Assembly: GCA_035525455.1 (NCBI GenBank)
Contig: DATLEF010000018.1
Coordinates: 1-37,086, forward strand
DNA from: JAQGMV01 sp035525455
GTDB taxonomy: Bacteria > Pseudomonadota > Gammaproteobacteria > Burkholderiales > SG8-41
Direction: 5' to 3'
DNA: 37,086 bases
Part shown: positions 22,211 to 30,389 of the stretch, in pieces
Position numbering within the stretch: position 1 is the stretch's first letter
Layout: each line of letters opens with the position of its first letter
The notes under the pieces: generated by a model
The model's database searches: none
What the model was told of the DNA's origin: nothing
Seen by the model: only the letters and a program-made list of their open reading frames with translations
Made by a program: the position numbers and the translations under genes

Positions 22211-23950
22211 ATGGCAGCAGATGCAGGCGAAGTTCGCGATGGGATGCGCATCGAGTGGGATGTCGCGATCGCTGCGAGCGACGGCGTCGTTCTCCACGCT
22301 GACGTCTTTCGCCCGCTGCAGGAAGGCCGTCATCCCGTGCTTCTGAGCTACGGTCCGTACGCGAAAGGCCTCGGCTTTCAGGAAGGCTACCCGAGCGCGT
22401 GGCAACGCATGGTCGCCGAGCATCCCGACGTCGCGCACGGATCGACGAACAAATATCAGAACTGGGAAGTGGTCGATCCGGAGAAATGGGTGCCCGATGG
22501 CTATGTATGCGCGCGCGTGGATTCACGAGGCGCGGGACGCTCTCCCGGCAGGATCGAGCCTTTCTCGCCGCGCGAGACGCGCGACTTCTACGAGTGCATC
22601 GAATGGGCGGGCGTGCAGCCGTGGTCGAACGGGAAAGTGGGGCTGAACGGCGTCTCTTACTACGGCATCAATCAGTGGCACGTCGCATCGCTGCAGCCGC
22701 CGCATCTCGCGGCGATGTGCGTGTGGGAAGGCGCCGCCGATAGCTACCGCGACATGACGCATCACGGCGGCATACTCAACACGTTCTGGGGCAACTGGTT
22801 CGACATGCAGGTGAAGACCGTACAGTACGGGCTCGGCGAACGCGGGCCGCGGAGCGGTGTCACCGGATTGCCAGTCTGCGGAGACGAGACTCTTTCCGAT
22901 CGGCAGCTCGCGGAAAACCGCTGCGACTTCGGCGACGAGATCCTCGCGCATCCGCTCGATGACGAGTATCACCGCGCGCGCTCCGCACGCTGGGACAGGA
23001 TCACCGTCCCGTTTCTGTCCGCAGCGAACTGGGGCGGACAGGGGCTGCACCCACGCGGCAATTTCGAAGCGTATTTGCGCGCGGCATCCGCAGAGAAATG
23101 GCTGGAAGCCCACGGCCTCGAGCACTGGACCCATTTCTACACCGATTACGGCGTCGAGCTTCAGAAGCGCTTTTTCGGCCACTTTCTGAAAGGCGAAGCG
23201 ACGCGGTGGGACGTTCAGCCTCGCGTGCAACTGCAAATCCGTCATCTCGATGCCTTCGTCGAGCGATGCGAGAACGAGTGGCCGATCGCGCGCACGCGCT
23301 GGACCAAGATGTATCTCGATCCGGCGGGCAGCCTGAATCGCGAGCCGTGCAAAAGCGCTGAGGCAGTCACCTTCGATGCAATGAGTGAAGGGCTGACGTT
23401 CGTCTCGTGCCCGCTCGAAGCCGAAACCGAAATCACCGGCCCGCTTGCGGCACGCATCTATGTTTCGTCATCGACTGCCGACGCCGACCTCTTTCTCATC
23501 TTTCGCGTCTTCACACCGGACTTGCGCGAAGTGGTTTTCATGGGCGCGATCGATCCCCACACGCCGGTCGCACAAGGTTGGCTGCGCGCATCGCACCGCA
23601 AGCTCGATGCGAAGCTCTCGACGCCGTGGCGGCCGTATCACACGCACGACGACAGCCAGCCGTTGAGACCGGGCGAGATCGTATCGCTGGACGTCGAGCT
23701 GTGGCCCACGAGCATCGTCGTGCCGGCGGGCTACAGGCTCGCGCTCACTGCGCGCGGACGCGATTACGAGTACGCCAGGACGACCGGCGCGCGGCTGTCG
23801 AACTTCAAGAACGAGCTCAAAGGCTGCGGACCTTTCCTGCACGACGATCCACGCGACCGGCCGCAAGCGCTGTTCGGAGGGCGCACGACTCTTTACACCG
23901 GTCCCCAGCATCTCGCATACGTGATGCTGCCGGTGATTCCACGCAAGTAG
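22211..23950 (+). CDS. CocE/NonD family hydrolase (X-Pro dipeptidyl-peptidase S15 domain)
   Basis: The 579-residue protein combines an alpha/beta hydrolase domain with a C-terminal jelly-roll. The nucleophile is Ser149 in GLNGVSYYG, matching GxSYxG of cocaine esterase and acylase relatives. VDSRGAGRSPGRIEPFSPRE is the typical oxyanion-side segment. EHWTHFYTD (about 305) probably holds the catalytic histidine. Residues from about 380 form the beta-sandwich (ITGPLAARIYVSSSTADADLFL). There is no signal peptide, so it should be cytoplasmic. It is likely an esterase, amidase or acylase; the substrate is unknown. Divergent from a hydroxyacid dehydrogenase, which suggests a small catabolic pair. Confidence 0.9.
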   Translation: MAADAGEVRDGMRIEWDVAIAASDGVVLHADVFRPLQEGRHPVLLSYGPYAKGLGFQEGYPSAWQRMVAEHPDVAHGSTNKYQNWEVVDPEKWVPDGYVCARVDSRGAGRSPGRIEPFSPRETRDFYECIEWAGVQPWSNGKVGLNGVSYYGINQWHVASLQPPHLAAMCVWEGAADSYRDMTHHGGILNTFWGNWFDMQVKTVQYGLGERGPRSGVTGLPVCGDETLSDRQLAENRCDFGDEILAHPLDDEYHRARSARWDRITVPFLSAANWGGQGLHPRGNFEAYLRAASAEKWLEAHGLEHWTHFYTDYGVELQKRFFGHFLKGEATRWDVQPRVQLQIRHLDAFVERCENEWPIARTRWTKMYLDPAGSLNREPCKSAEAVTFDAMSEGLTFVSCPLEAETEITGPLAARIYVSSSTADADLFLIFRVFTPDLREVVFMGAIDPHTPVAQGWLRASHRKLDAKLSTPWRPYHTHDDSQPLRPGEIVSLDVELWPTSIVVPAGYRLALTARGRDYEYARTTGARLSNFKNELKGCGPFLHDDPRDRPQALFGGRTTLYTGPQHLAYVMLPVIPRK

Positions 23951-24062
23951 CCGCAGCAAGGCATGAGGCTTGCACACGCGGTACACGAGCCCCGAAAGTG
24001 TCGGCAGGCGCGCGGGGTTAAGCGGTGCGCGCGAACCCCATTTTCAACTACTGGAGGACACC

Positions 24063-24620
24063 ATGAACAGGCTTTTGATCAGTCTGGTCGCGGCTGCTTG
24101 TGCCGGAGCAGCATTCAGCGCAACCGCACAAACGGCGACGCGCGACACGGCGAAAAGTACGAGCTCGGCGACGGTGCAGTCTGACGCGACATCCAGCACG
24201 ACCACCGCGACTGCAACCGCGCCGACTAAATCGAGTGTGACGAAGACTAAAGCTAAACGTCACGCCAAGAGCAAGAAACCCACGAAAAAAGCCGTGGTGC
24301 GCACCGATAAGCGCGATACCCCGACGGATCGCATGGACAGGCAGGTAGGTCGCAACGCAGCTGCGACCGCGGCTGCGACGGCGAACGCAACGCAACCGCT
24401 CACGACATCGACCCCACGCGGGACGGTTGGAAGCAGGACCAGCCCTGCGACGGCTGGATCGAGCAGCACGGTTTCCGGAACCACGAGCAGCACGGTCAAC
24501 AGGTCGCCAAGCACTCCCGGCACGGGCCCCGGCACCACCGCCAGCGGCCAGGGCCTCACGACGGATACGGCGAGCGGCACGGCAACGACGCGTGGCGCGA
24601 TGTCGACCATCACGAAGTAG
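24063..24620 (+). CDS. Secreted Ala/Thr/Ser-rich low-complexity protein
   Basis: The 185-residue product starts at ATG 24063 after a good GGAGGA. A signal peptide (MNRLLISLVAAACAGAAFSATA) is followed by a Thr/Ser/Ala-rich stretch. A very basic segment at about 58-90 (KTKAKRHAKSKKPTKKAVVR) then gives way to a long Thr/Ser/Gly/Pro-rich tail. There is one short match to no domain I know, and no cysteine after the signal peptide. The basic patch could bind nucleic acid, lipopolysaccharide or peptidoglycan. It is a single-gene unit ended by a strong terminator. The function is unknown and the sequence is probably intrinsically disordered. Confidence 0.75.
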   Translation: MNRLLISLVAAACAGAAFSATAQTATRDTAKSTSSATVQSDATSSTTTATATAPTKSSVTKTKAKRHAKSKKPTKKAVVRTDKRDTPTDRMDRQVGRNAAATAAATANATQPLTTSTPRGTVGSRTSPATAGSSSTVSGTTSSTVNRSPSTPGTGPGTTASGQGLTTDTASGTATTRGAMSTITK

Positions 24621-24643
24621 TCTTCACGCGCTCCACAAAAGAA

Positions 24644-24670
24644 AGGCGGCTACGGCCGCCTCTTTTTTTC
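24644..24670 (+). terminator. Rho-independent terminator
   Basis: AGGCGGC (24644-24650), TACG loop, GCCGCCT (24655-24661), then C and seven T residues (24663-24669). It lies 23 bases after the stop of the secreted protein gene. This is the clearest intrinsic terminator in the window. Confidence 0.9.
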
Positions 24671-24735
24671 CGGTTTGATATTGAGCTCGAGATATCACGG
24701 CCATGTCGGCCGCCTCGCCCCTCGCCTACAGCGGG

Positions 24736-24790
24736 CTATTTACGCGCCCTATCGAAAGAATTGAAAAAATCAACTTCACCTATATCGGTC
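24736..24790 (+). promoter_or_regulatory. Possible control region of ahpC
   Basis: This AT-rich island in GC-rich DNA contains TTGA-AAAAA-TCAA (24761-24773) and CTAT repeats at 24736, 24749 and near 24779. ahpC is often under OxyR, whose sites contain spaced ATAG/CTAT-like elements, but the spacing here does not fit cleanly. TTGAAA at 24761 could be a -35 box, yet no -10 box at 17 bases is seen. Confidence 0.25.
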
Positions 24791-24853
24791 GGACGCGTAT
24801 CTTCATCTTCACGAGAGATTTCTCGCTCACAACCTTGAAAGGAACAGACGCGT

Positions 24854-25411
24854 ATGAAAACCGTAGGCGACAAACTGGAAAGCTTCAGCGTGACCGGCGT
24901 AAAGCCCGGCTTTAATCAGCACGAAGAGAAAGGCCAGTCGGCGTTCGAAACGATTACCGAGACTTCGTTTCCGGGCAAATGGAAAGTGATTTACTTTTAT
25001 CCGAAAGACTTCACTTTCGTGTGCCCGACGGAGATCACGGGCTACGCGAAGCTGGCGAAGGACTTCGCGGACCGCGATGCGGTGCTGCTGGGCGGGTCGA
25101 CCGACAATGAGTTCTGCAAGCTGGCGTGGCGCCGCGAGCACAAAGACCTGAAAGGCCTCAACCACTGGCAGTTCGGCGATACCACGGGAGCGCTCATCGA
25201 CCAGCTCGGGGTGCGGGATAAAAGCGCGGGTGTCGCACTGCGCGCGACCTTCATCGTCGATCCCGACAATACGATTCAGCACGTGACCGTGAACAATCTG
25301 AACGTGGGCCGCAATCCGGAGGAGGCGCTGCGCATCCTCGACGGCCTGCAGACCGATGAGCTTTGCCCGTGCAATCGCGAAGTCGGCGGAGACGTTCTCA
25401 AAGCGGCATAA
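24854..25411 (+). CDS. ahpC: Peroxiredoxin, alkyl hydroperoxide reductase AhpC (AhpE/Prx1-type relatives)
   Basis: The 185-residue protein has the peroxidatic Cys57 in FTFVCPTEI, an extra Cys88 in NEFCKLAW and the resolving region CPC at 171-173. This arrangement is that of the AhpC form that pairs with AhpD (as in Mycobacterium), not with AhpF. It reduces peroxides and peroxynitrite in the cytoplasm. AAAGGAA precedes the ATG by 9 bases. The ahpD gene follows 64 bases downstream, separated by a terminator-like hairpin. Confidence 0.93.
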   Translation: MKTVGDKLESFSVTGVKPGFNQHEEKGQSAFETITETSFPGKWKVIYFYPKDFTFVCPTEITGYAKLAKDFADRDAVLLGGSTDNEFCKLAWRREHKDLKGLNHWQFGDTTGALIDQLGVRDKSAGVALRATFIVDPDNTIQHVTVNNLNVGRNPEEALRILDGLQTDELCPCNREVGGDVLKAA

Positions 25412-25434
25412 ACGCCTTAATCAGCGAAAAGACG

Positions 25435-25460
25435 CCCGCGTGACACACGCGGGTGTTTTT
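25435..25460 (+). terminator. Hairpin with T-run between ahpC and ahpD (terminator or attenuator)
   Basis: CCCGCGTG (25435-25442), loop ACA, CACGCGGG (25446-25453), then TGTTTTT (to 25460). It lies 24 bases after the ahpC stop and 15 before the ahpD start, so partial termination would make more AhpC than AhpD. Confidence 0.75.
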
Positions 25461-25475
25461 CATGAAGGAGCAGCA

Positions 25476-26003
25476 ATGGAATTTCTGAATACGCTCAAGG
25501 AACGCATTCCGGACTACGCGAAGGACGTCCGGCTCAACCTCGACGCGGTGGTGAGCCGCAGCAGTCTGGAACCGGCGGATGCGCTCGGCGCCGCGCTCGC
25601 GGCGGCGTACGCGGCCCGCTCCAAAACGCTCGTCGATGCGATCCGCGGCTCGGGCGCGCTGCCCGAAGCGGACGCAACCGCAGCGCTGTCGGCGGCAGCG
25701 CTCATGGGGATGAACAACGTCTGGTATCCCTACGTCGAAATGGCGGACGACGAGGATCTGCGCACGCAACGCGCGGAATTGCGCATGAACGTCTACGCGA
25801 CGCACGGCGGCGTGGACAAGAAGCGCTTCGAGCTGTACTCACTCGCGGCGAGTATCGTCGGCAAGTGTCATTTCTGCGTGAAATCGCACTACAAGATGCT
25901 GAAGGAAAACGGTCTCACGGCGCAGCAATTGCGCGACGTCGGCCGCATCGCCGCAGTGGTCGCCGCGGCAGCGCTCGTACTCGACGCCGAAGGATCCGCC
26001 TAA
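25476..26003 (+). CDS. ahpD: Alkyl hydroperoxide reductase AhpD
   Basis: The 175-residue protein has the AhpD active site: Glu119, then Cys131-His-Phe-Cys134 and His138 (KCHFCVKSH). This is a CxxC disulfide reductase built on the CMD fold. It regenerates AhpC with electrons passed on from a lipoylated E2 protein in known systems. I chose ATG 25476 (AAGGAG six bases before) over an earlier frame start inside ahpC. It is in the same unit as ahpC and is followed by repeat copy 4. It is a distant fold relative of the CMD-family gene at 325, which lacks the CxxC. Confidence 0.92.
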   Translation: MEFLNTLKERIPDYAKDVRLNLDAVVSRSSLEPADALGAALAAAYAARSKTLVDAIRGSGALPEADATAALSAAALMGMNNVWYPYVEMADDEDLRTQRAELRMNVYATHGGVDKKRFELYSLAASIVGKCHFCVKSHYKMLKENGLTAQQLRDVGRIAAVVAAAALVLDAEGSA

Positions 26004-26044
26004 GGGGCGGCGCTCGCGTAAACGCTCGGGCCTCGCCGCCCCCA

Positions 26045-26265
26045 CGAACAGAGGGAAACCAAGGTTTCCCTCCGTAACCTTCCATCCTTCGGGCGCTCGT
26101 GACGAGCGCTTCGTCGCCCTTAAACCGTAGGAAAAGGGTTACGGGAGGAACCTTCGGTTCCTCCTGTTCGTTCGCCGCCTCCGTGAGGGCGCCGAAGGCT
26201 GCCCTCCGTAACCTCCCTTCCCCCACCGACGCCAGCGCGATCGGACAAGTCCGACACGCGGCTAG
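26045..26265 (-). repeat. Interspersed hairpin repeat, copy 4 (composite)
   Basis: Between convergent genes. It holds two stems: GAGGGAAACC/GGTTTCCCTC (26051-26060, 26063-26072) and GGAGGAACC/GGTTCCTCC (26144-26152, 26156-26164). CCGTAACC boxes lie near 26073, 26212 and (inverted) 26137. Its outer end (26215-26265) is the reverse complement of the copy 2 head, including the TCGGACAAGTCCGA palindrome. It may serve as a two-way terminator. Confidence 0.85.
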
Positions 26266-26284
26266 AGCTTTCCAGCCGTGAGGA

Positions 26285-28465
26285 TCAAGCCTCGTCCGCG
26301 CGGCGCCCGATAATGAGCGCGTCGGCGGCCACCGCGCCGTTCGGCAGCGCGAAAAGTGGATTGATGTCGACTTCCGCGATCGTGTCGCGGTTGCGCCAGG
26401 CAAAGCGCGAGAGCAACTCCAGGACCCGCGCGATCGCATCGACGTCGAGCGCCGGCCGTCCTCTCGCCCCATCCAGTATCGGGCGGCACGCGAGCTCGTC
26501 GATCATCTCGCGCGCGGTCGCAATATCGAAGGGCGCGAGCCGGCATGCCGTGTCGCCGAAAACTTCCGCGTAGATGCCGCCGGCGCCGATCACGACGACG
26601 GGTCCGCATACCGCGTCGTTCACCATTCCGGCCAGCAGCTCGAAGCCTTCGGTCACCATTTCGGAAACGATGACGCCGTCGACGCGCGCGGTCGGCGCCA
26701 TGCTGTGCGCGTTGTAGAGCACCTCGCGAATGGCCACCTCGAGCGCTTCGCGGCTGCGCAGGTCGAGGCGAACGCCGCCGATATCGGTCTTGTGTGAAAT
26801 ATCCGGAGACGCGATTTTTACGGCGACCGGCAGCGCGAGCGCTTCGAATGGCACGTCGTCCGCGCAACGCACGAGCAGATCGCGAGTGACGGCAATGCCG
26901 ATGCGCTCGAGCACCGATTTCGCGTCCGGCTCCGAAAGGGTTCCGCCCGGCGCAATCGTCGGCATATCGGAACAGCTCAAGTCGAGCGCCTCGTGCTCCG
27001 CATTGCGCGTCTGCGCTTCACGCAAGGCGGCAAGCATGGCGATCGCACGGGCCGCCCGCACCGGCGAAGGCAGTACTGCAATCCTGGCACGTGCGAAGAT
27101 CCGCAGCGCCTCGCCCGCCTCGTTCGCGGGCGTGGAAAGAAATACGAGCAGCGGCTTTTTCGTGTGCACAGAGAGCTCCGAGACCACCTCGGCGCACGCC
27201 TGGCACCCGGCGCCGCCGGTCGTCGCAAAATTCACGCACACTGCATCGATGCCGCAATCGTCGAGCACCGCCTGAACCGCAGTTCTGAACTTAACCGTAT
27301 TGCCTGGGGTGATGTAGCCCGCCGTGAAATCCACAGGGTTGTGGAAGGCGCCGATATCGGGAACGACTTCCGAAAGTTTGTGCTGGGTTTTCTCGGTCAG
27401 CACAGGCAACGTCAGGCCTGACCGCTCGGCGGCATCGGCAAAAACGATCGCCGATCCGCCCGAGCCGCCCATGACCGCGACACGGCGGCCAGCCGGGAGG
27501 CTCCGCGCCTCGAGAGCCTTGATGTAATCGACCGCTTCGTGGATTTCGCTGATCTCGATGATTCCGGCCTGTTTGAAGAGCGCCTGGTAAAAATCGTAGC
27601 TGCCGGTGAGATTCGCGGTGTGGGTCGCGGCGGCACGCGCGCCTTCCGCGGTCACGCCTCCTTTCCAGACGAGCAGCGGTTTACCGACCGTGAGCGCACG
27701 GCGTCCGACATCGAGGAGCCTCCGCGCGTTGGCGAGCCCTTCGATGTACGCGAGGATGATGTGCGTGCCTTCGTCATCGAGCAGCGCGTCGATAAACTCG
27801 ACCATGTCGATGTCGGCTTCGTTCCCGGTCGCAATCACACTGCGAAAGCCGATGCCCGCCTCGGCGCACGCGAGCGCGATGCTGTAGCCGAAGCCGCCGC
27901 TTTGCGTAACGAGCGACACCGCGCCTTTGGCGAGCTTCGGCGGCCGCGTAATGCTGCCGAACGCGGCGTAGACGTTCTCGTGTATGTTCGCGAGCCCGAG
28001 GCAATTGGGCCCGACGATACGCATGCCTGAAGCGCGCGCAATCTCGAGCATGCGATCCTGCCGCGCAATGCCTTCCGCACCGCTTTCGCGAAAGCCGCCG
28101 CTCAGCACCACGGCAAAGCGCACACGTTTCTGCGCACACTCCTCGATGATCGGCACGACACCGCGCGCAGGCACGCCGATCACGACCATATCAAGCTCGT
28201 CGTCGATTGCAGCGACGGACGGATAGCAGCGCAGCCCAGCGAATTCCGGGTACTTCGGGTTTACCGGGAAGATTTTTCCGCGATAGCCGTTGCGAAGCAG
28301 CGTGTCGACCGTTTGCGAACCGGGGCGTGCCGCATCTTCCGACACGCCGACGACGGCGATCGAGCGCGGCGCGAACAAATAGCGGAACTGTTCCATTGGT
28401 TCAGAGGGCGTCGAGCACATGAGCGCGCCGCGGCGCTCGACCAAAAGCTCGTTGCCGGAGGTCAT
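26285..28465 (-). CDS. Acyl-CoA synthetase, NDP-forming (acetate-CoA ligase family, fused subunits)
   Basis: From ATG 28465 the product is 726 residues; starts at 28549, 28420 or 28396 are also possible, since none has a clear ribosome site. The N-terminal CoA-binding domain begins LFAPRSIAVVGVSED. A succinyl-CoA ligase-like domain carries the phosphohistidine region ATHTANLTGSYDF. The C-terminal ATP-grasp domain begins LSEPDAKSVLERIGI with VAVKIASPDISHKTDIGGVRL. These enzymes make an acyl-CoA from a carboxylic acid with ATP to ADP, or run in reverse. The substrate is unknown. It is convergent with ahpD, with repeat copy 4 between. Confidence 0.9.
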   Translation of the reverse strand: MTSGNELLVERRGALMCSTPSEPMEQFRYLFAPRSIAVVGVSEDAARPGSQTVDTLLRNGYRGKIFPVNPKYPEFAGLRCYPSVAAIDDELDMVVIGVPARGVVPIIEECAQKRVRFAVVLSGGFRESGAEGIARQDRMLEIARASGMRIVGPNCLGLANIHENVYAAFGSITRPPKLAKGAVSLVTQSGGFGYSIALACAEAGIGFRSVIATGNEADIDMVEFIDALLDDEGTHIILAYIEGLANARRLLDVGRRALTVGKPLLVWKGGVTAEGARAAATHTANLTGSYDFYQALFKQAGIIEISEIHEAVDYIKALEARSLPAGRRVAVMGGSGGSAIVFADAAERSGLTLPVLTEKTQHKLSEVVPDIGAFHNPVDFTAGYITPGNTVKFRTAVQAVLDDCGIDAVCVNFATTGGAGCQACAEVVSELSVHTKKPLLVFLSTPANEAGEALRIFARARIAVLPSPVRAARAIAMLAALREAQTRNAEHEALDLSCSDMPTIAPGGTLSEPDAKSVLERIGIAVTRDLLVRCADDVPFEALALPVAVKIASPDISHKTDIGGVRLDLRSREALEVAIREVLYNAHSMAPTARVDGVIVSEMVTEGFELLAGMVNDAVCGPVVVIGAGGIYAEVFGDTACRLAPFDIATAREMIDELACRPILDGARGRPALDVDAIARVLELLSRFAWRNRDTIAEVDINPLFALPNGAVAADALIIGRRADEA

Positions 28466-28616
28466 ATCGCGATTTTTGAGATGCGGATTGGCGGAGGCTG
28501 CAACGGGGCGGCACGCTTCACGGTGTAAATGCAGAGCCTCATCATACAACGGTAATCGAGGAAAGTTGGATGAGGCGGATCGCCGCGATCAACAGACGCC
28601 TTGTTTGCATCATTGG

Positions 28617-29027
28617 TTACACCATTCTCTCGATGCGCTCGAGCAGGTTGGGCGTACGCGGCGGGGCAGCTATCCAACCCAGCGCGATGCCGACGCAGTC
28701 CGCGACCATATCGGCGTACTCGAACATCCGGTGACCGCTCTCATCCTGAGCGAATTCCAGCCCGACACCGAGCAGTGCCAAGCCGAGCGCAATGATAAAG
28801 CGCGAGCGGCCCGACTTGTACAGCTGCATGAACCAGTACGCCACGACCCCATAGGCGGCGATGTGACCGAATTTGTCGCCGTTGGCAACATGAACATCGA
28901 CGTTGATAGTCGCAAGCGACAAGTACACGATCGTCGCGACCAACAGCCAGCCGATGCCCAGCCACACGCCCGAGTATTTCAATCGACGCCTTTTTGGAAT
29001 TACGCAGGAAGGGCTGTTGGGCTGCAA
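28617..29027 (-). CDS. VanZ-like membrane protein
   Basis: The 136-residue protein (TTG 29027; a TTG near KYSGVWLG is an alternative) has three to four hydrophobic helices. The VanZ-type segment is NGDKFGHIAAYGVVAYWFMQLY, followed by LALLGVGLEFAQD and FEYADMVADCVGIALG. The conserved acidic residues between helices are present (EFAQD, ADMVADC). VanZ family members are inner-membrane proteins of unclear role; the founding member gives low teicoplanin resistance. It is divergent from the RidA-family gene. Confidence 0.75.
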   Translation of the reverse strand: MQPNSPSCVIPKRRRLKYSGVWLGIGWLLVATIVYLSLATINVDVHVANGDKFGHIAAYGVVAYWFMQLYKSGRSRFIIALGLALLGVGLEFAQDESGHRMFEYADMVADCVGIALGWIAAPPRTPNLLERIERMV

Positions 29028-29057
29028 TGGACGAGCCTGCGACCTGCCAGCATCCCC

Positions 29058-29063
29058 TATACT
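29058..29063 (+). promoter_or_regulatory. Possible -10 box of the RidA-family gene
   Basis: TATACT lies 32 bases before ATG 29095 and matches the sigma70 -10 consensus at five of six positions. No convincing -35 is seen at 17 bases upstream. Confidence 0.3.
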
Positions 29064-29094
29064 AACGGGTCACCTCATCCAGCGCAGAAACACT

Positions 29095-29565
29095 ATGGCT
29101 TCTAAAATTGAGCAACGGCTGACCGAACTCGGCATTACGCTGCCGCCGCCCGGCGCACCGGGAGGCAATTACGTTCCTTTCGTCGTAGTCGGTGATCTCG
29201 CGTTCATGGCAGGACAGGTCGCGCGCGAGGCCGGCAAGATGAAATATGTCGGCAAGGTCGGCCGCGATTTGAGCATCGAGCAAGGCCACGCGGCCGCGCG
29301 GCTGTGCGCCGTGAATCTGCTCGCGCAACTGAAAGCCGCGTGCGGAGGCGATCTCGAGCGCGTCGAGCGCTGCGTGCGGCTCGGCGGTTTCGTGAACAGC
29401 CCGCCCGATTTTTTCGATCATCCCAAAGTCGTGAACGGCGCGTCCGATCTGATGGTGGAAGTATTCGGAGAACGCGGCCAGCACGCGCGCACGGCGGTGG
29501 GTGTTGCCGCGCTGCCTCTGGATTCAGCCGTCGAAGTCGAAGCAGTGTTTCAGCTGAAGCGCTGA
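29095..29565 (+). CDS. RidA family protein (YjgF/UK114)
   Basis: The 156-residue protein has the trimeric RidA fold pattern: VPFVVVGDLAFMAGQV, AARLCAVNLLAQLKAACGGDL, RLGGFVNSPPDFFDHPKVVNGASDLMVEVFG and ARTAVGVAALPLDSAVEVEA. Arg132 matches the catalytic arginine of RidA. Members deaminate reactive enamine/imine intermediates formed by PLP enzymes, or act in catabolic pathways. This longer subgroup (about 155 residues) is less studied. ATG 29095 is the natural start; the frame extends upstream over the divergent VanZ-like gene but does not look coding. Its stop is 3 bases from the convergent SDR stop. Confidence 0.9.
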   Translation: MASKIEQRLTELGITLPPPGAPGGNYVPFVVVGDLAFMAGQVAREAGKMKYVGKVGRDLSIEQGHAAARLCAVNLLAQLKAACGGDLERVERCVRLGGFVNSPPDFFDHPKVVNGASDLMVEVFGERGQHARTAVGVAALPLDSAVEVEAVFQLKR

Positions 29566-29568
29566 TTC

Positions 29569-30342
29569 TTAGTATGCCGTCAGACCACCATCGAGCAGCA
29601 GGGTGTGCCCGGTGATGAACGCGCCATCCGGGCCCGCGAGATAGACGACGGCGCCGGCGACTTCGTCGGGCGTCGCGAACTTGCCCATGGGGACACGTTT
29701 CAGCAGCGCCTCGCGCGTGCCGGGATGCGCATCGTAATAAGCCGTCCGTGTCGACGTTTCCACGGTGCCAGGCGCGACCGCGTTCACGCGTATGCCCTGC
29801 GCCGCCCATTCGAACGCGAGCGTACGCGTCATGTGGATGATCCCGGCTTTCGAAATGCCGTACGCCGCGCGTTCGGCGAGCGCCACGATGCCGTGGGTCG
29901 AGGCGAGATTGACGATGCAGCCGCCGCGCTTGCGCGCGATCACGTGACGCGCGTAATGCGTGCTCATGAAGAACGTGCCGGTGAGGTTCACGTCCATCAC
30001 GTCCTGACATTCTTCGCGCGTGACATCCAGCGCGAAACGGTTGAGCGGAACCGCGGCGTTGTTGACGAGGAGGTCGATCGTCCCGAACTCGTCCATCGCC
30101 CGGGCGAGCGTCTCCTCGATGCTCTGTTGTGAGCGCAGGTCGAGCGCAAGCGCCAGCGTGCGCGCGCCGAACCCGTCCAGCTGCGCCGTCATCTCAGCGA
30201 GACGATCGGGATGCAGCCGCGTCACCGCGAGGTCGTAGCCTTCGCGCGCCAGACGCAGCGCGATCGCGGCGCCCAGACCCTGCGCGGCACCGGTGACCAG
30301 CGCGACCGGACGCGGCGTGCGTTTGTCGTTTTTCTCCGGCAT
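29569..30342 (-). CDS. Short-chain dehydrogenase/reductase (SDR)
   Basis: The 257-residue protein is a classical SDR: TGAAQGLG (17-24), NNAA (94-97), and the catalytic Ser148, Tyr161 and Lys165 (YGISK). The C-terminal GAFITGHTLLLDGGL is typical of 3-oxoacyl-ACP reductase and related alcohol dehydrogenases. An NAD(P)(H)-linked oxidation or reduction is expected; the substrate is unknown. It is divergent from the Bug gene at 30390 (47-base gap), so the two may share a promoter region and a pathway. Convergent with RidA. Confidence 0.92.
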   Translation of the reverse strand: MPEKNDKRTPRPVALVTGAAQGLGAAIALRLAREGYDLAVTRLHPDRLAEMTAQLDGFGARTLALALDLRSQQSIEETLARAMDEFGTIDLLVNNAAVPLNRFALDVTREECQDVMDVNLTGTFFMSTHYARHVIARKRGGCIVNLASTHGIVALAERAAYGISKAGIIHMTRTLAFEWAAQGIRVNAVAPGTVETSTRTAYYDAHPGTREALLKRVPMGKFATPDEVAGAVVYLAGPDGAFITGHTLLLDGGLTAY

Positions 30343-30389
30343 AGGTCATTTACTTTACCATTGCGGGAAAACGGCGAGGAGGAGCTGTG

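Noticed and set aside
21097..26265. CRISPR array or phage attachment sites in the repeated stretches
   Set aside because: Repeat units are far apart, differ in length and orientation, have no regular spacers, and no cas or integrase genes are near.
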